DNA of 64,000 bases from a bacterium (GTDB lineage: Bacteria; AUK180), in NCBI GenBank assembly GCA_023144005.1, contig JAGLGN010000001.1, forward strand, positions 116,853-180,852. The letters run 5' to 3'. Position 1 is the first letter of the stretch, and every line of letters begins with the position of its first letter. This document shows, piece after piece, positions 50,709 through 60,321 of the stretch. The notes under the pieces are model-generated. The model was given only the letters and a program-made list of their open reading frames with translations, was not told where the DNA came from and searched no databases. A program made the position numbers and the translations under genes.

Positions 50709-51035
50709 TGTCCAGGCTTTGCTTCGCAGAGCACAAGCACACGCTGCGCAGTGGACCCAGGTACAAGTGGATCCGGTGGAACAAGGGGGAAGGGATAAGT
50801 CACAAGTAGAGAAGTGAATAGTGAAAGAATGGATGATGGGATGATAAGATGATAGGGAGAGTGATTAGCTATTATAGGAGCGAACCCATGTGTTCATCAT
50901 TCTCCTCTTTATTTCATCCCGGCTTTTCCCCACTTCACACTTCAGACTGCATTTATCGTTGGAATTGACTTAAATCTAAGCGTTCCATTATTGCCGTATT
51001 TATTAATCATGGTACTAACTTTTTCCTGTTGTTCC
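50709..51035. repeat. Non-coding gap with word repeats
   Basis: No gene. Contains CTTTGCTTCGCAGAGCACAAGCAC, ACGCTGCGCAGTGGACCC, CACTTCACACTTCAGACTGC and a degenerate GAGCGAACCCATGTGTTCATC palindrome near 50878. Confidence 0.55.
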
Positions 51036-51064
51036 TTGAAAAAATCCGGTATTTGCTATAAAAT
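51036..51064 (+). promoter_or_regulatory. Promoter of the 51085-56752 operon
   Basis: TTGAAA (51036-51041), 17-base spacer, TAAAAT (51059-51064), then a 20-base leader with GGAGGA before ATG 51085. Confidence 0.78.
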
Positions 51065-51084
51065 AAATATTGCTGGAGGATAAC

Positions 51085-52059
51085 ATGAGAGTACTGATCA
51101 CCGGAATAACCGGATTTGCAGGAAGTCATTTAGCGGACTATATACTGGAGAATCATCCGGAAGCGGAATTATTCGGATTTAAACGGTGGAGATCCAGAGA
51201 TGAAAATATCATTCATATTCTTGACAAAGTAGAATTTCATGATGCCGACATCAAGGATTTTACCGCGGTCAACCGCTTCATAGGAGAGATCAAACCCGAA
51301 AAGATATTCCATCTGGCAGCACAAAGTTTTGTGCCCGCTTCATGGAAATCACCAATGGAAACACTTGATACGAATATCGCCGGACAGGTCAATCTCTTTG
51401 AAGCTATCAGACAGCATGGCCTTGCGGATAAGACAGTTATTCAGATAGCGTGTTCTTCTGAGGAATACGGCCTCGTCCATGAAGATGAAGTGCCGATAAA
51501 GGAAAGTAATCCCCTGCGCCCGCTTTCACCTTATGCGGTATCAAAGATAACTCAAGATTATCTTGGATATCAATATCATGAGAGCTATGGGATCAAGGCC
51601 ATCCGAACACGGACATTCAATCATACCGGGCCGAGACGGGGAGAAGTTTTCGTAATCTCAACATTTTCAAAGCAGATAGCTCTGATCGAGAATGACCTTA
51701 TTGACCCTGTAATGAAGGTAGGGAACCTCGATGCGCAAAGAGACTTTACCGATGTCAGAGATGTTGTGAGGGCCTATTGGATCGCCACTGAGAAGTGCAT
51801 TCCCGGTGAGGTTTACAATATCGCCAGCGGAACCACACATACGATACAGTCGGTACTTGACAAACTTCTGGCCATGTCGAACAAAGAGATAAAAGTTGTT
51901 CAGGATCCTGAGAGGATGAGGCCTTCCGATGTGCAGATATTATTGGGGGATGCGAGCAAATTCTCTAAACAGACAGGATGGAAACCCGAGATCTCATTTG
52001 ACCAGACACTGGAAGACACCTTGAATTATTGGAGAAAGAAGATTGCAGCAATTATCTGA
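51085..52059 (+). CDS. GDP-mannose 4,6-dehydratase-type NAD-dependent sugar epimerase/dehydratase
   Basis: 324 residues from ATG 51085 (GGAGGA site). Extended short-chain dehydrogenase: NAD loop GITGFAGSHLADY, catalytic Y/K in SPYAVSKITQDY, active-site serine region IACSSEEYG, and TFNHTGPRRGEVF typical of GDP-mannose 4,6-dehydratases. Length is shorter than E. coli Gmd (373). Could also be a related dTDP- or GDP-sugar enzyme. Makes a deoxysugar nucleotide for surface glycans, which fits the Wzy-type protein upstream. Confidence 0.82.
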   Translation: MRVLITGITGFAGSHLADYILENHPEAELFGFKRWRSRDENIIHILDKVEFHDADIKDFTAVNRFIGEIKPEKIFHLAAQSFVPASWKSPMETLDTNIAGQVNLFEAIRQHGLADKTVIQIACSSEEYGLVHEDEVPIKESNPLRPLSPYAVSKITQDYLGYQYHESYGIKAIRTRTFNHTGPRRGEVFVISTFSKQIALIENDLIDPVMKVGNLDAQRDFTDVRDVVRAYWIATEKCIPGEVYNIASGTTHTIQSVLDKLLAMSNKEIKVVQDPERMRPSDVQILLGDASKFSKQTGWKPEISFDQTLEDTLNYWRKKIAAII

Positions 52060-52462
52060 TCGGATAATCATACGCCCCATATACGGAGATTGTGACCGCA
52101 TGGGTGTTTTATACAATGCGAATTACCTGAGATTCTTCGAACAGGGGCGTGGTGAAATGATGAGGAAGACCGGATTGACCTATGATCAATTCGAGAAGAT
52201 GGGATATATCATGCCCGTTGCGAGGATCAATGTCAGATTCCTCAGGCCGATCCTCTATGATGAGGAGATCATTCTTGAGACCACGGTGAAGGCCTATGAC
52301 CGCTTCAAGGTAACATTTGAATACAAGATGCTGAAAGAAGGGAAGATCAAGGCGAAAGGAGAGAGTGTTCATCCCGTGGTGGATATTAAAGGAAAGTTGA
52401 TCGAACTACCTGAGTTTTTTCGAGATATTCTTGATGGAAAACCATATACAAAAAGCGGCTGA
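52043..52462 (+). CDS. 4HBT-type acyl-CoA thioesterase
   Basis: 139 residues, hot-dog fold, YbgC/FadM-like. Catalytic region IYGDCDRMGVLYNANYLRFFEQGR has the family Asp (D in CDRMG) and NYLRFFE. Starts at TTG 52043 within the upstream gene's end (17-base overlap) behind GGAGAAAGA. It hydrolyses acyl-CoA thioesters; substrate unknown. Confidence 0.88.
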   Translation: MQQLSDRIIIRPIYGDCDRMGVLYNANYLRFFEQGRGEMMRKTGLTYDQFEKMGYIMPVARINVRFLRPILYDEEIILETTVKAYDRFKVTFEYKMLKEGKIKAKGESVHPVVDIKGKLIELPEFFRDILDGKPYTKSG

Positions 52463-53174
52463 CATCCTTTCACACACAGAGAAATTACTGGTCCTTACAG
52501 GGGCAGGGATCTCTACTTCTGCGGGTATACCAGATTTTCGCGGGGACAAGGGCATTTATACGCTGGGAACTGTCAGTGAAGATATATTTGACCTTAGGGC
52601 CTTTCGAGATGATCCGAGAAGATTCTGGGAATTTGGAAAGAAATTCATCTTTACCATGGAAAAAGCGGCGCCTACGCCTATGCACCGCTTCATAAAGAAA
52701 TTAGAAAGCAGAATGGAGACAACTGTGGTCACGCAAAATATCGATGGGATACATGAGAAAGCGGGATCGGCCGATGTGATCGAACTGCATGGATCGTTCT
52801 CCTCGCTTACCTGCCTCAGTTGCGGGAAAGCATATGACTATAAGGACAGACATGATCAGATCATGGAGGCCAATTCGCCTATGTGTGAATGCGGCGGGGT
52901 ATTGAAGCCCGATATTGTTTTTTTCGGAGAACCGGTGCATGATCTGAAGAAGGCCTTTAAAAAAGCCTCGGAAGCCGATACCATGATGGTGATAGGTTCA
53001 TCACTCACCGTTTATCCGGCATCGCTTCTACCCTCATATTTTAAGGGTAAGATAATAGTGGTGAACAAGGGGATTGTATCAGGAATAACGATAACCGACC
53101 TTTTTCTTGATATCGAGGCGGATAGAGCCGCGATAGAACTGAGTAAGATACTCTTTCCCGGGGAGGAAATATAA
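52434..53174 (+). CDS. cobB: Sir2-family NAD-dependent protein deacylase
   Basis: 246 residues from ATG 52434. Motifs: GAGISTSAGIPDFRG (NAD binding), TQNIDGIHEKAG, ELHGSFSSLTCLSCG (catalytic His, zinc cysteines), CECGGVLKPDIVFFGE and GSSLTVYPASLLP. Four zinc cysteines (CLSC and CEC plus one) are present. It removes acyl groups from lysines with NAD. Start overlaps the thioesterase by 29 bases. Confidence 0.93.
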   Translation: MENHIQKAADILSHTEKLLVLTGAGISTSAGIPDFRGDKGIYTLGTVSEDIFDLRAFRDDPRRFWEFGKKFIFTMEKAAPTPMHRFIKKLESRMETTVVTQNIDGIHEKAGSADVIELHGSFSSLTCLSCGKAYDYKDRHDQIMEANSPMCECGGVLKPDIVFFGEPVHDLKKAFKKASEADTMMVIGSSLTVYPASLLPSYFKGKIIVVNKGIVSGITITDLFLDIEADRAAIELSKILFPGEEI

Positions 53175-53962
53175 TGAATATACAAAAAATAAGCATAACT
53201 CGCGAGGATAAGCCCGAGAACATATCCTATCACTCAAAGATCTCAAATATCAAGAAACAGCTGAATGATTCTGAAATCATCCATCTTTCGGCTGCAAATG
53301 CATTGGATATCCGTTATGACAAAGCAGAAATTACCCGCATCCTGTCTCAGGAAGATACGCAATTCATCTGCGGCATCCTCAATTTCCCCTCAAAGGGGCC
53401 GTTGATCGAGGAGGTCTTCTACAATATCCTATCCAATCCCTTTGTAGCCGGGGATTCAGGGCGGAGGTTCAAGAATAAGAAAAAGCCGTCGACAAAACTG
53501 TATTCCTCTGTTGATATTTCCGTTTTCAATCTTTTTCTTAAAAAGGACTTTTTTCTTACTCTCGATGATGATATTTCAATTTCTGACCTGCATAAAGCCC
53601 TCTTTGGAATATACACAAAGGAACCTTTGACTGGGCTGTTTTTCCCGGAAGCGGAATTGGACCTTCCCATAAGGACGCTCAATGAATTGCTCTTTGAAGC
53701 GACATGTTCTATGCGCTATGGAAGGAACACATTTCTATCGGCGGGATTCTGGATAACTTTTATATCGGTGATGATCATCTCGTTTTTCTTTGACCCAATG
53801 GAATATTTTATAGATGCCTATCTCATATATCTTATCGTGACCTCCTTTGTTCTATCCAATTGGTCTTTTGTCACATTCTTTCACTATCTCTTTTTCATTC
53901 CGTTCATACATATCTTCAGTGCCATTGCGGCTGTCAAAGCCCTCATAAAGAAGGGTGGATAA
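53174..53962 (+). CDS. Hypothetical protein with C-terminal membrane region
   Basis: 262 residues. Soluble N-terminal 190 residues with no recognised motif, then three membrane helices at about 195-258 (FWITFISVMIISFFF, YLIYLIVTSFVL, FFHYLFFIPFIHIF). Start overlaps the sir2 stop by one base (TAATG); recO follows 5 bases later. Operon position is the only functional hint. Confidence 0.6.
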   Translation: MNIQKISITREDKPENISYHSKISNIKKQLNDSEIIHLSAANALDIRYDKAEITRILSQEDTQFICGILNFPSKGPLIEEVFYNILSNPFVAGDSGRRFKNKKKPSTKLYSSVDISVFNLFLKKDFFLTLDDDISISDLHKALFGIYTKEPLTGLFFPEAELDLPIRTLNELLFEATCSMRYGRNTFLSAGFWITFISVMIISFFFDPMEYFIDAYLIYLIVTSFVLSNWSFVTFFHYLFFIPFIHIFSAIAAVKALIKKGG

Positions 53963-53966
53963 ATAG

Positions 53967-54671
53967 ATGGATCTACTCAGCGCAAAGGGGCTGGTGATCA
54001 GCAGGAATCCGGTCAATGAAGTCGATGCCATGATAAGGGTCATTTCCCGGCAAGGAGTGACAGGATTTTTCCTGCCCAGGGGATTTCTTGCTTCTTCCCG
54101 TTTTCTCGGGATCTTTCAACCACTGCACTGGGTGGACTTTCTCTTTAGCAAAAGACTGGATCTGAGAGTTATTTATGATTATACCGAATATGAAAAATGT
54201 GATCCGGGCATACTGGACAATGCAGAGGCCAGAGAGCTTCTCTTTGACCTTGTAAGGACATATTCCAGGCTGCAGGACGCGGAACTCCCCAATGACCTCG
54301 GCAGGCTTTTTACGGATGTTTATGACAATCTCGCAAAGCAAGGGCAGAATATCCGGGGACTGCGCTTAAGTTTTTTGATGTTATTTCTCTTATATGAAGG
54401 AATATTCCCCGCATTGAGAAGATGCGCAATATGCGGGAGAACGCATAGCGATACGAATTATTTCTCCCCGCAGAACGGCGGATACATTTGTAAAGAATGC
54501 TCCATCGAGAATCAATATTCCCATACCGACAAAATACTCTGGAAGGCATTGAATTATACCCTGAAGAACCCGGAAGGGATATTAGAGAAAAGTAATTGGA
54601 ACGACGATATTCTAAGATATACGAAGGTATTGACGAAATACCTCAATTATCACTTTATTGGAGGTTTATAA
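53967..54671 (+). CDS. recO: DNA repair protein RecO
   Basis: 234 residues. RecO promotes RecA loading and strand annealing in RecFOR repair. The N-terminal OB-fold starts DLLSAKGLVISRNPVNEVDAMIRVIS, and the helical C-terminal part contains the zinc motif LRRCAICGRTH...GGYICKECS. Similar in length to RecO of other bacteria (about 240). Ends one base into ispF. Confidence 0.88.
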   Translation: MDLLSAKGLVISRNPVNEVDAMIRVISRQGVTGFFLPRGFLASSRFLGIFQPLHWVDFLFSKRLDLRVIYDYTEYEKCDPGILDNAEARELLFDLVRTYSRLQDAELPNDLGRLFTDVYDNLAKQGQNIRGLRLSFLMLFLLYEGIFPALRRCAICGRTHSDTNYFSPQNGGYICKECSIENQYSHTDKILWKALNYTLKNPEGILEKSNWNDDILRYTKVLTKYLNYHFIGGL

Positions 54672-55156
54672 TGGAAAGAGAATTCAGGACGGGATTAGGC
54701 TATGACATACACCGTTTGGAGAAAGGGGAATATATCATTCTCGGCGGGATACGGATACCGTGTGAGCTTTCCATTGTGGCGCATTCAGATGGTGATCTGC
54801 TTTTTCACGCCATTGCGGATTCCCTGCTCGGAGCAACGGGCCAGGGAGATATCGGGAAGCATTTTCCGCCCACGGATATTAAATGGAGGGACATAAGCGG
54901 GACAGACCTTATCCTTAAAGTGGTAGAGCTCACCAAGCCTTATTTCAACTGCATAGTGAACATCGACACCGTTATAAAAACGCAGAAACCGAGATTGGCG
55001 AAATACCAAGAGAAGATCAGAAGCTCCATCGCCAAGGTCCTTGACTTGGAAATATCCCGCGTAAATGTTAAAATCAAATCAGCTGAAGGGCTGGGGCCTG
55101 TCGGAGAGGGTAAGGCATTAGAGGTCTTCAGCACGATCATGATAAGGACGGAGTAA
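54671..55156 (+). CDS. ispF: 2-C-methyl-D-erythritol 2,4-cyclodiphosphate synthase
   Basis: 161 residues, standard length. It cyclises CDP-ME-2P to MEcPP, upstream of IspG. Motifs: GLGYDIHRL (zinc Asp and His), AHSDGDLLFHAIADSLLGA, GDIGKHFPPTD, NIDTVIKTQKPRLAKY and KIKSAEGLGPVGEGKALEV. The start ATG follows GGAGG and overlaps the recO stop by one base; an earlier in-frame start lies within recO and is rejected. Confidence 0.95.
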   Translation: MEREFRTGLGYDIHRLEKGEYIILGGIRIPCELSIVAHSDGDLLFHAIADSLLGATGQGDIGKHFPPTDIKWRDISGTDLILKVVELTKPYFNCIVNIDTVIKTQKPRLAKYQEKIRSSIAKVLDLEISRVNVKIKSAEGLGPVGEGKALEVFSTIMIRTE

Positions 55157-55857
55157 TGAGAGAAAAGGCTTGGAAGAGAGTGATAAGGGCTTTGGAACGG
55201 GAGAAGATGCTCGATAACACGCAATTAATATTAAAGAAGACGAGAGAAACGCTGAAAGAGCGCAGTGCTGTTGAGGAAATAACAGAGGGAAAGATGTCCG
55301 CAAAATTCAAGAATATAGATCAGATGAAGGAACTCGCTTTGGACTGCCGGCGATGCCGTCTTTATAAGACCCGTGACAATGTAGTGGTCGGCGAAGGTCC
55401 TGAAAATGCTAAAGTTGTATTTATCGGTGAAGCACCCGGAGCGGATGAGGACTTGCAGGGAAGGCCGTTCATCGGCCGTTCCGGGAAAAAATTAAGGGCA
55501 CTTCTTCAAGAGGTAGGGATCAAAGAATCAGAGATATACATCACTAATATTATTAAATGCAGGCCTCCGAACAATAGAAATCCTCAGAGTGATGAGATCA
55601 AGGCCTGTGAACCTTATCTGCACTTTCAATTGGACACCATAGCGCCCAGGGTTATATGCACGCTCGGGACATTCGCATCGCAATGGGTCCTAGGATCAAA
55701 AGAAAGGATAGGACTTCTCAGAGGCAAGGTAATTGAGAAGGACGGCATGAATATAATAGCGACTTATCATCCCAGCTTCATCCTTCGAAATCCGGGAATG
55801 ACACCGAATCTGAAAAATGACCTTGAAATGGTCAAAGAGGCTGTAAACAATGAGTGA
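55156..55857 (+). CDS. Uracil-DNA glycosylase, family 4 (Fe-S)
   Basis: 233 residues. Removes uracil from DNA. Family-4 hallmarks: LDCRRCRLYKTRDN (cluster cysteines), GEAPGADEDLQGRPFIGRSGKKL (catalytic motif), TNIIKCRPPNNRNP, HPSFILRNPG. The first 50 residues are an extra helical, charged extension. Start overlaps ispF stop by one base (TAATG). Confidence 0.93.
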   Translation: MREKAWKRVIRALEREKMLDNTQLILKKTRETLKERSAVEEITEGKMSAKFKNIDQMKELALDCRRCRLYKTRDNVVVGEGPENAKVVFIGEAPGADEDLQGRPFIGRSGKKLRALLQEVGIKESEIYITNIIKCRPPNNRNPQSDEIKACEPYLHFQLDTIAPRVICTLGTFASQWVLGSKERIGLLRGKVIEKDGMNIIATYHPSFILRNPGMTPNLKNDLEMVKEAVNNE

Positions 55858-56752
55858 TCAGGCAAGATGCGATATGCATATTCACTCTGCCTTATCGGTG
55901 GACGGTCAATATGCTCCAGCTGAAATTCTCGAAATGGTGATCGAGGCCGGACTTAAAGGAGCGGTCATCACTGATCATAATGAGATAGACTTCAGTAAAG
56001 AATTCTCACGTATAGCAAAAGACAAGCTCCTCACCCTCAATGGTGTTGAACTTTCTACCCGAGGTCCGGGGCATGAGAATATACATCTCCTGCTCTACGG
56101 TATAAATTCCACGAAACGACTTAACAAAGATCTGAATTATATACGCACACAGTATGAGGAATTAACCCGCTTACGGATCCAGAAACTCAATGAAATGGGT
56201 ATTTTTGTCACCTGGGAAGATGTAGAGAACACCACAAAGAAAGTGCCCAGCATGGGGCCGACACTTGGAGAAGCTGTTCTGAATGAAAAAAAGAACCTCT
56301 CAAATCCCCTTTTAAGGGAGATATATGAAGATGGGGATCCCGAGGACATGGGATACAGATTCTATCTAAAATTCCTGAAGGATAAACAATCATCCGTGTA
56401 TATCGATTTCCATGAATATGCGGTTGAAGACGCTTTAAAACTCTCGGATGAGATCAGAAGCATCTCCGTTATAGCTCATCCGTCATATTCGCTCAGGCAC
56501 AAAACCGAAGAAGAAAAGATCAAATTCCTGACATATCTCATGGATCTTGGAATGCAGGGGATCGAAGTCTATTCCACGCATCATACTGACGAAAATATCA
56601 AATTTCTATTGAACTTTGCCCGAAAAAATTCACTTTTGGTCACAGGAGGATCCGATTTTCACGGCCCGAGAACAAAACCCGGCATCAAAATGGGCGATTC
56701 TTCCATCCCCTTGAAGATGATGGAAGAGGTCATTAAGAAGTGTGAAGTGTGA
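55850..56752 (+). CDS. PHP-domain metal-dependent phosphoesterase
   Basis: 300 residues. PHP motifs: CDMHIHSALSVDG, AVITDHNEIDF, SVIAHPSY and GGSDFHGP, giving the metal-binding His/Asp set. Similar to YciV/RNase AM-like enzymes that degrade short nucleotides or phosphoadenosine phosphate. It overlaps the glycosylase gene by 8 bases, ending the operon. Confidence 0.87.
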   Translation: MSDQARCDMHIHSALSVDGQYAPAEILEMVIEAGLKGAVITDHNEIDFSKEFSRIAKDKLLTLNGVELSTRGPGHENIHLLLYGINSTKRLNKDLNYIRTQYEELTRLRIQKLNEMGIFVTWEDVENTTKKVPSMGPTLGEAVLNEKKNLSNPLLREIYEDGDPEDMGYRFYLKFLKDKQSSVYIDFHEYAVEDALKLSDEIRSISVIAHPSYSLRHKTEEEKIKFLTYLMDLGMQGIEVYSTHHTDENIKFLLNFARKNSLLVTGGSDFHGPRTKPGIKMGDSSIPLKMMEEVIKKCEV

Positions 56753-57177
56753 AGTGTGAAGTGGGTAAGGACAATGAACAATTGGGGAGGGATAGAAGAA
56801 ACGCACCCGTAACCGGAAAGCCGATATTTCGTAGTTATCACTAAATTATCCGCAAAATAATATAGAACGCCGGAACACTCAGCCTACGGGACGGGAGGTT
56901 GAATATTTTAACTAAATACATCCAATTTAGAAAAATCAGTTGGTTGAAAAATTCACCACCTCCGTCCCTGGATATCAAGGGTGGGTGGAGGGAGAATAGG
57001 TATAGAATCACACGCAAACGCTCTCCACACATCTTTGAATGTCATTACCGTGTAAACTGAAGAAAATCAAATAGCAATTGCCCCTACTTCTCTCAACTCT
57101 TCGATCTTCACCTGTGCACTTGTCACTTGTGCTCTTGTGCTCTGCGAAGCGTGTCACTTGTGCACTGCGAAGCCTGC
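56753..57177. repeat. Non-coding gap with word repeats
   Basis: Starts with a run of GTGAAGTGTGAAGTGTGAAG (inside the end of the gene and beyond), and later contains CTGTGCACTTGTCACTTGTGCTC, CTTGTGCTCTGCGAAGCGTG and CACTGCGAAGC around 57111-57175. No supported gene; no clear terminator for either flanking gene. Confidence 0.55.
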
Positions 57178-57645
57178 TTAGAGAATTTCTATTTCTTTTA
57201 TTATAACATCCGAAAGAGGTTTGTCCGCTCCATCCGTAGGCGTATGCCCTATTTCCTCAACATACTCTAATCCCGAGACAACCTTGCCGAATACAGCATG
57301 TTTTCCGTCAAGATGAGGCGTATCAGTAAGAGTAATAAAGAATTGTGAGCCTCCGGTATCCGGACCGGCGTTCGCCATTGAAAGGATGCCGATACCTTCA
57401 TGCTTCAACTCGGGATGAAATTCATCTTTTATATTATATCCCGGACCGCCGCGGCCGTTGCCGTCGGGGCAGCCGCCCTGTATCATGAACCCGTCAATAA
57501 CGCGGTGAAATATCACTCCATTGTAAAAGCCCTTTTGCGAAAGGGTTTTGAAGTTCTCCGCAGTAATGGGAGCAAGATCATCAAATAATTCTATTTTGAT
57601 ATCTCCCATGGTCGTATGCATAATGATATTCGTTCTTTCAGCCAT
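57178..57645 (-). CDS. Cyclophilin-type peptidyl-prolyl isomerase
   Basis: 155 residues, no signal peptide, cytoplasmic. Catalyses proline cis-trans isomerisation. Motifs: [15 protein letters not shown] (active-site Arg), [26 protein letters not shown]. The GGAGGC ribosome site is directly upstream, abutting an AGTGTTCTGATTCATAAAA motif like the MITE end. Confidence 0.94.
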   Translation of the reverse strand: MAERTNIIMHTTMGDIKIELFDDLAPITAENFKTLSQKGFYNGVIFHRVIDGFMIQGGCPDGNGRGGPGYNIKDEFHPELKHEGIGILSMANAGPDTGGSQFFITLTDTPHLDGKHAVFGKVVSGLEYVEEIGHTPTDGADKPLSDVIIKEIEIL

Positions 57646-58207
57646 GATGCCTCCTAGTGTTCTGATTCATAAAATAGAAGTACGAGGTACGAAGTGCGAA
57701 GTACGAGGTGGTGGTAGGGGCGAACCTGAGTGTTCGCCTTCATCGGTTATTAAAACCAAAATCCCTCTTTCTCAACTTGTCCCTTGTGCTCTTGTCACTT
57801 GTGCACTTGTGCGCTTGTGCTCTGCGATTATTATACGGAAAATCGAGAATTATTTCAACTAAGTGTACTGTCTCATAAATATATAGCTAGAGGCTAGAGA
57901 TTATAGAGAAGTGAACAAGGAACAGTGAATAGTGAATAATGGGGGAACGCACAAGAAACAGATCCCGGATGGATTCCCTGCTCCCCGATGTAATCGGGGT
58001 TCCCAAAGTCATTCGCCTGGGAATGACAAAACGCAATGAATAATTGGGAAGTGAATAGTGAAGAATTGGTGAAAATGTTCAAAAGGAATTTCTCTCTGAT
58101 TTCTCCACTTCGTACTTCGCACCTCGTACCTCGTACTGTTTTATCACTTTACACTTCAGACTTCACACTTCACACGTTTACGCTTGTGTTCCGCACAGCG
58201 TAATATA
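57646..58207. repeat. Non-coding region with word repeats and MITE-end motifs
   Basis: AGTGTTCTGATTCATAAAA at about 57655 and AGTGTACTGTCTCATAAATA at about 57864 resemble the ends of the 35225-35496 element, in direct orientation. Also TACGAGGTACGAAGTGCGAAG, a palindrome GGCGAAC/GTTCGCC (57719-57738), CTTGTGCACTTGTGCGCTTG, TTCGTACTTCGCACCTCG, and ACTTCAGACTTCACACTTC near 58147. No gene. Confidence 0.6.
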
Positions 58208-60289
58208 CTACTTGATATGAGCGAATTTCGCCCATGCAGTTTCATAACGGCTTTTTAACAAAATGATATATACACCCGAGGCAAGCCCTCTGAGGTCATA
58301 TTCAAAGCCTTTGGAGCTGCGCTCGATAAGATAGCGGTCGGAATAATGATCGACTCCGGAAATATCCAATATCTGAATATCATTGATCTCATTGACCCAA
58401 TCCACAAAGAAGCTCTTGCGCGTGACAGCGGGATTGGGGAAGACCTCGACAGGTGCCGTCTCGGCGATATAATACGACACATAGCCGCTTTTCTCCACCG
58501 TATTGGTGTCATGATTGCCTGAATCGTCAAATGCCCTAACAATGTAATAATAATCTTCTCCCCACGGCAGATCACGGTCATAGTATTTCAATGCCGTTGT
58601 TGTCCCCAGGGGAGAAGAGAAATTCTGTCCCATCGAATATGAGGAACGGTAGATCGAGTATGAGACCGTATCGGAATTCTCATCAGCGGCCTGCCAGGTC
58701 AGGAGCAATTCCCCGCCGTTTGAAGTGGAGAACACGGCCGTCAGCCCATTGAATTCAGGCGCAACAGTGTCCCCCGAAGCAGCGGCGGAGAGTATCACCG
58801 TATTCGTGTCGCTGAGTCCGATATTGTCAACCGCTCTGACCGCATAATAATATGTCTGGCCGATAGGCAATCCTGTATCTGTATAACCGATACCGGACAC
58901 TACGGCATAGGGGGTGACATAATCGATAGCGACGGAAGTAAGTGCCCTGTAGATACGATAAGAGACAGGCGGCGAATTATCGGCAGCGGCTGACCAATAC
59001 AGCTGTATCTCCCCCAGGTTTCCATTGGAAGAAGCAGAAGCAAGGCCTGAAAAGACGGGAGGCCGGATATCCGATAACGGTGTCGCGGACAATTCGATCA
59101 GATTCACGTCCTCATTCTCATAATAATCCTCAGAGCGCACCACGAAGAAATATTCGGTGCCCGGCACAAGACTTTTTACGGTATAGCTCTCATTTCTTGT
59201 ATCATAAGATGTGGCGGAGAAATTCTGGCCGCCGGAAGAGTCGGACATATAGATATTATAAGTGATCGGTGTGGAATTATCAGTATCCGAAGCGGAATCC
59301 CATGAAAGTATCAACTCGCCTCCATTGCCAAGATCGGTAATGGCGTCAAGGCCGTCAAAGAGAGGCGGATTGACATCATGTGTGCAGTGAACATCACAAT
59401 CATACAGCGCTTCGCTCAGATCGCCGCCGTTTATGATATATCTGCATCCGTCAGTCGTTAAAAATATATTTCCGTTCGCAATACGGCTTAATGTATTTTG
59501 CAGAGAAGAGCCCTCCGCATTGTACTCTGTCTGATAAATAACACTATTGACATTATCCAGGTCAGACAGTACTTCTCCATGAGGATGATTATATTTGGAG
59601 GCAAGAGATATCACCGAAACCTCGGGAGATACCGCATTTAAAAATATAGGGTCCGAACTCGAGCTGGAGCCATGATGATTTACACGATATACATCGATAT
59701 CGCCCATGGCGGTCCCCAATATCTTCTCTACGGGATCCGTGAGGTCTCCTCCGATATACAGGTCGAAATTATGGTATTCTATCAACACGCCCAATGAATG
59801 GGCGTTCTCATCATCCACAGCAATGGGGTAAGAGGCACCGCCTAATACCTCGCCATTAGCATGCACAAAGGTCATTGTCACGCCGTCGCCAAAATCAATA
59901 ATTTCTCCTATAACCGCTGTCTTTCGTTTTCCAGAAGTGCTGTTTGCTGCATTGACCCACGAAGAAACACCTGTTCCGCCACGATCGTAACACCCGCCGG
60001 TCACATTATACCCGCCGTATATCAATTCATCTAATCCGCCGTAATGATCCGAATGATAATGCGACAGGACAATATAGTCTATTGAACCGAAATGTCCATT
60101 TTCCTGCAGAATGGACGCGATCGTACTCTGATGCCCGCTATTGCAGTCGAGCACCACAGTCTTCCCTGACGGGGTTATGATGACCGTCCCGTCGCCCTGT
60201 CCTACATCGGCAAAGTAGACCTTGAGCTCTTCCGCGCCAAGGAAAAGTAAGGCAAGAATAAGGATGAGCAGAACCGTTATTCGCTTCAT
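58208..60289 (-). CDS. Secreted metallo-beta-lactamase-fold protein with FN3 repeats and T9SS-like C-terminal domain
   Basis: 693 residues. Signal peptide 1-19 (LLFLGAEE), then a ComEC-like metallo-beta-lactamase domain, about 22-290: FADVGQGDGTVII, zinc motif LSHYHSDHYGG with H77, H79, D81 and H82, and NHHGSSSSSDPIFL. Three FN3-like domains follow (about 310-400, 410-500, 515-600), each with YNIYMS/YRIYRA/YSIYRS and YYYAVRA-type strands. The last 80 residues (VEVFPNPA, DIQILDISG, LRGLASGVYIILLKS, K at the end) match the C-terminal sorting-domain pattern of type IX secretion cargos. Perhaps an extracellular nuclease or phosphodiesterase; substrate unknown. The type IX assignment is by pattern only; no T9SS components are present here. 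Confidence 0.8.
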   Translation of the reverse strand: MKRITVLLILILALLFLGAEELKVYFADVGQGDGTVIITPSGKTVVLDCNSGHQSTIASILQENGHFGSIDYIVLSHYHSDHYGGLDELIYGGYNVTGGCYDRGGTGVSSWVNAANSTSGKRKTAVIGEIIDFGDGVTMTFVHANGEVLGGASYPIAVDDENAHSLGVLIEYHNFDLYIGGDLTDPVEKILGTAMGDIDVYRVNHHGSSSSSDPIFLNAVSPEVSVISLASKYNHPHGEVLSDLDNVNSVIYQTEYNAEGSSLQNTLSRIANGNIFLTTDGCRYIINGGDLSEALYDCDVHCTHDVNPPLFDGLDAITDLGNGGELILSWDSASDTDNSTPITYNIYMSDSSGGQNFSATSYDTRNESYTVKSLVPGTEYFFVVRSEDYYENEDVNLIELSATPLSDIRPPVFSGLASASSNGNLGEIQLYWSAAADNSPPVSYRIYRALTSVAIDYVTPYAVVSGIGYTDTGLPIGQTYYYAVRAVDNIGLSDTNTVILSAAASGDTVAPEFNGLTAVFSTSNGGELLLTWQAADENSDTVSYSIYRSSYSMGQNFSSPLGTTTALKYYDRDLPWGEDYYYIVRAFDDSGNHDTNTVEKSGYVSYYIAETAPVEVFPNPAVTRKSFFVDWVNEINDIQILDISGVDHYSDRYLIERSSKGFEYDLRGLASGVYIILLKSRYETAWAKFAHIK

Positions 60290-60321
60290 TTGCTGTCAAT
60301 ATATTGCAATATCTATGCCCT

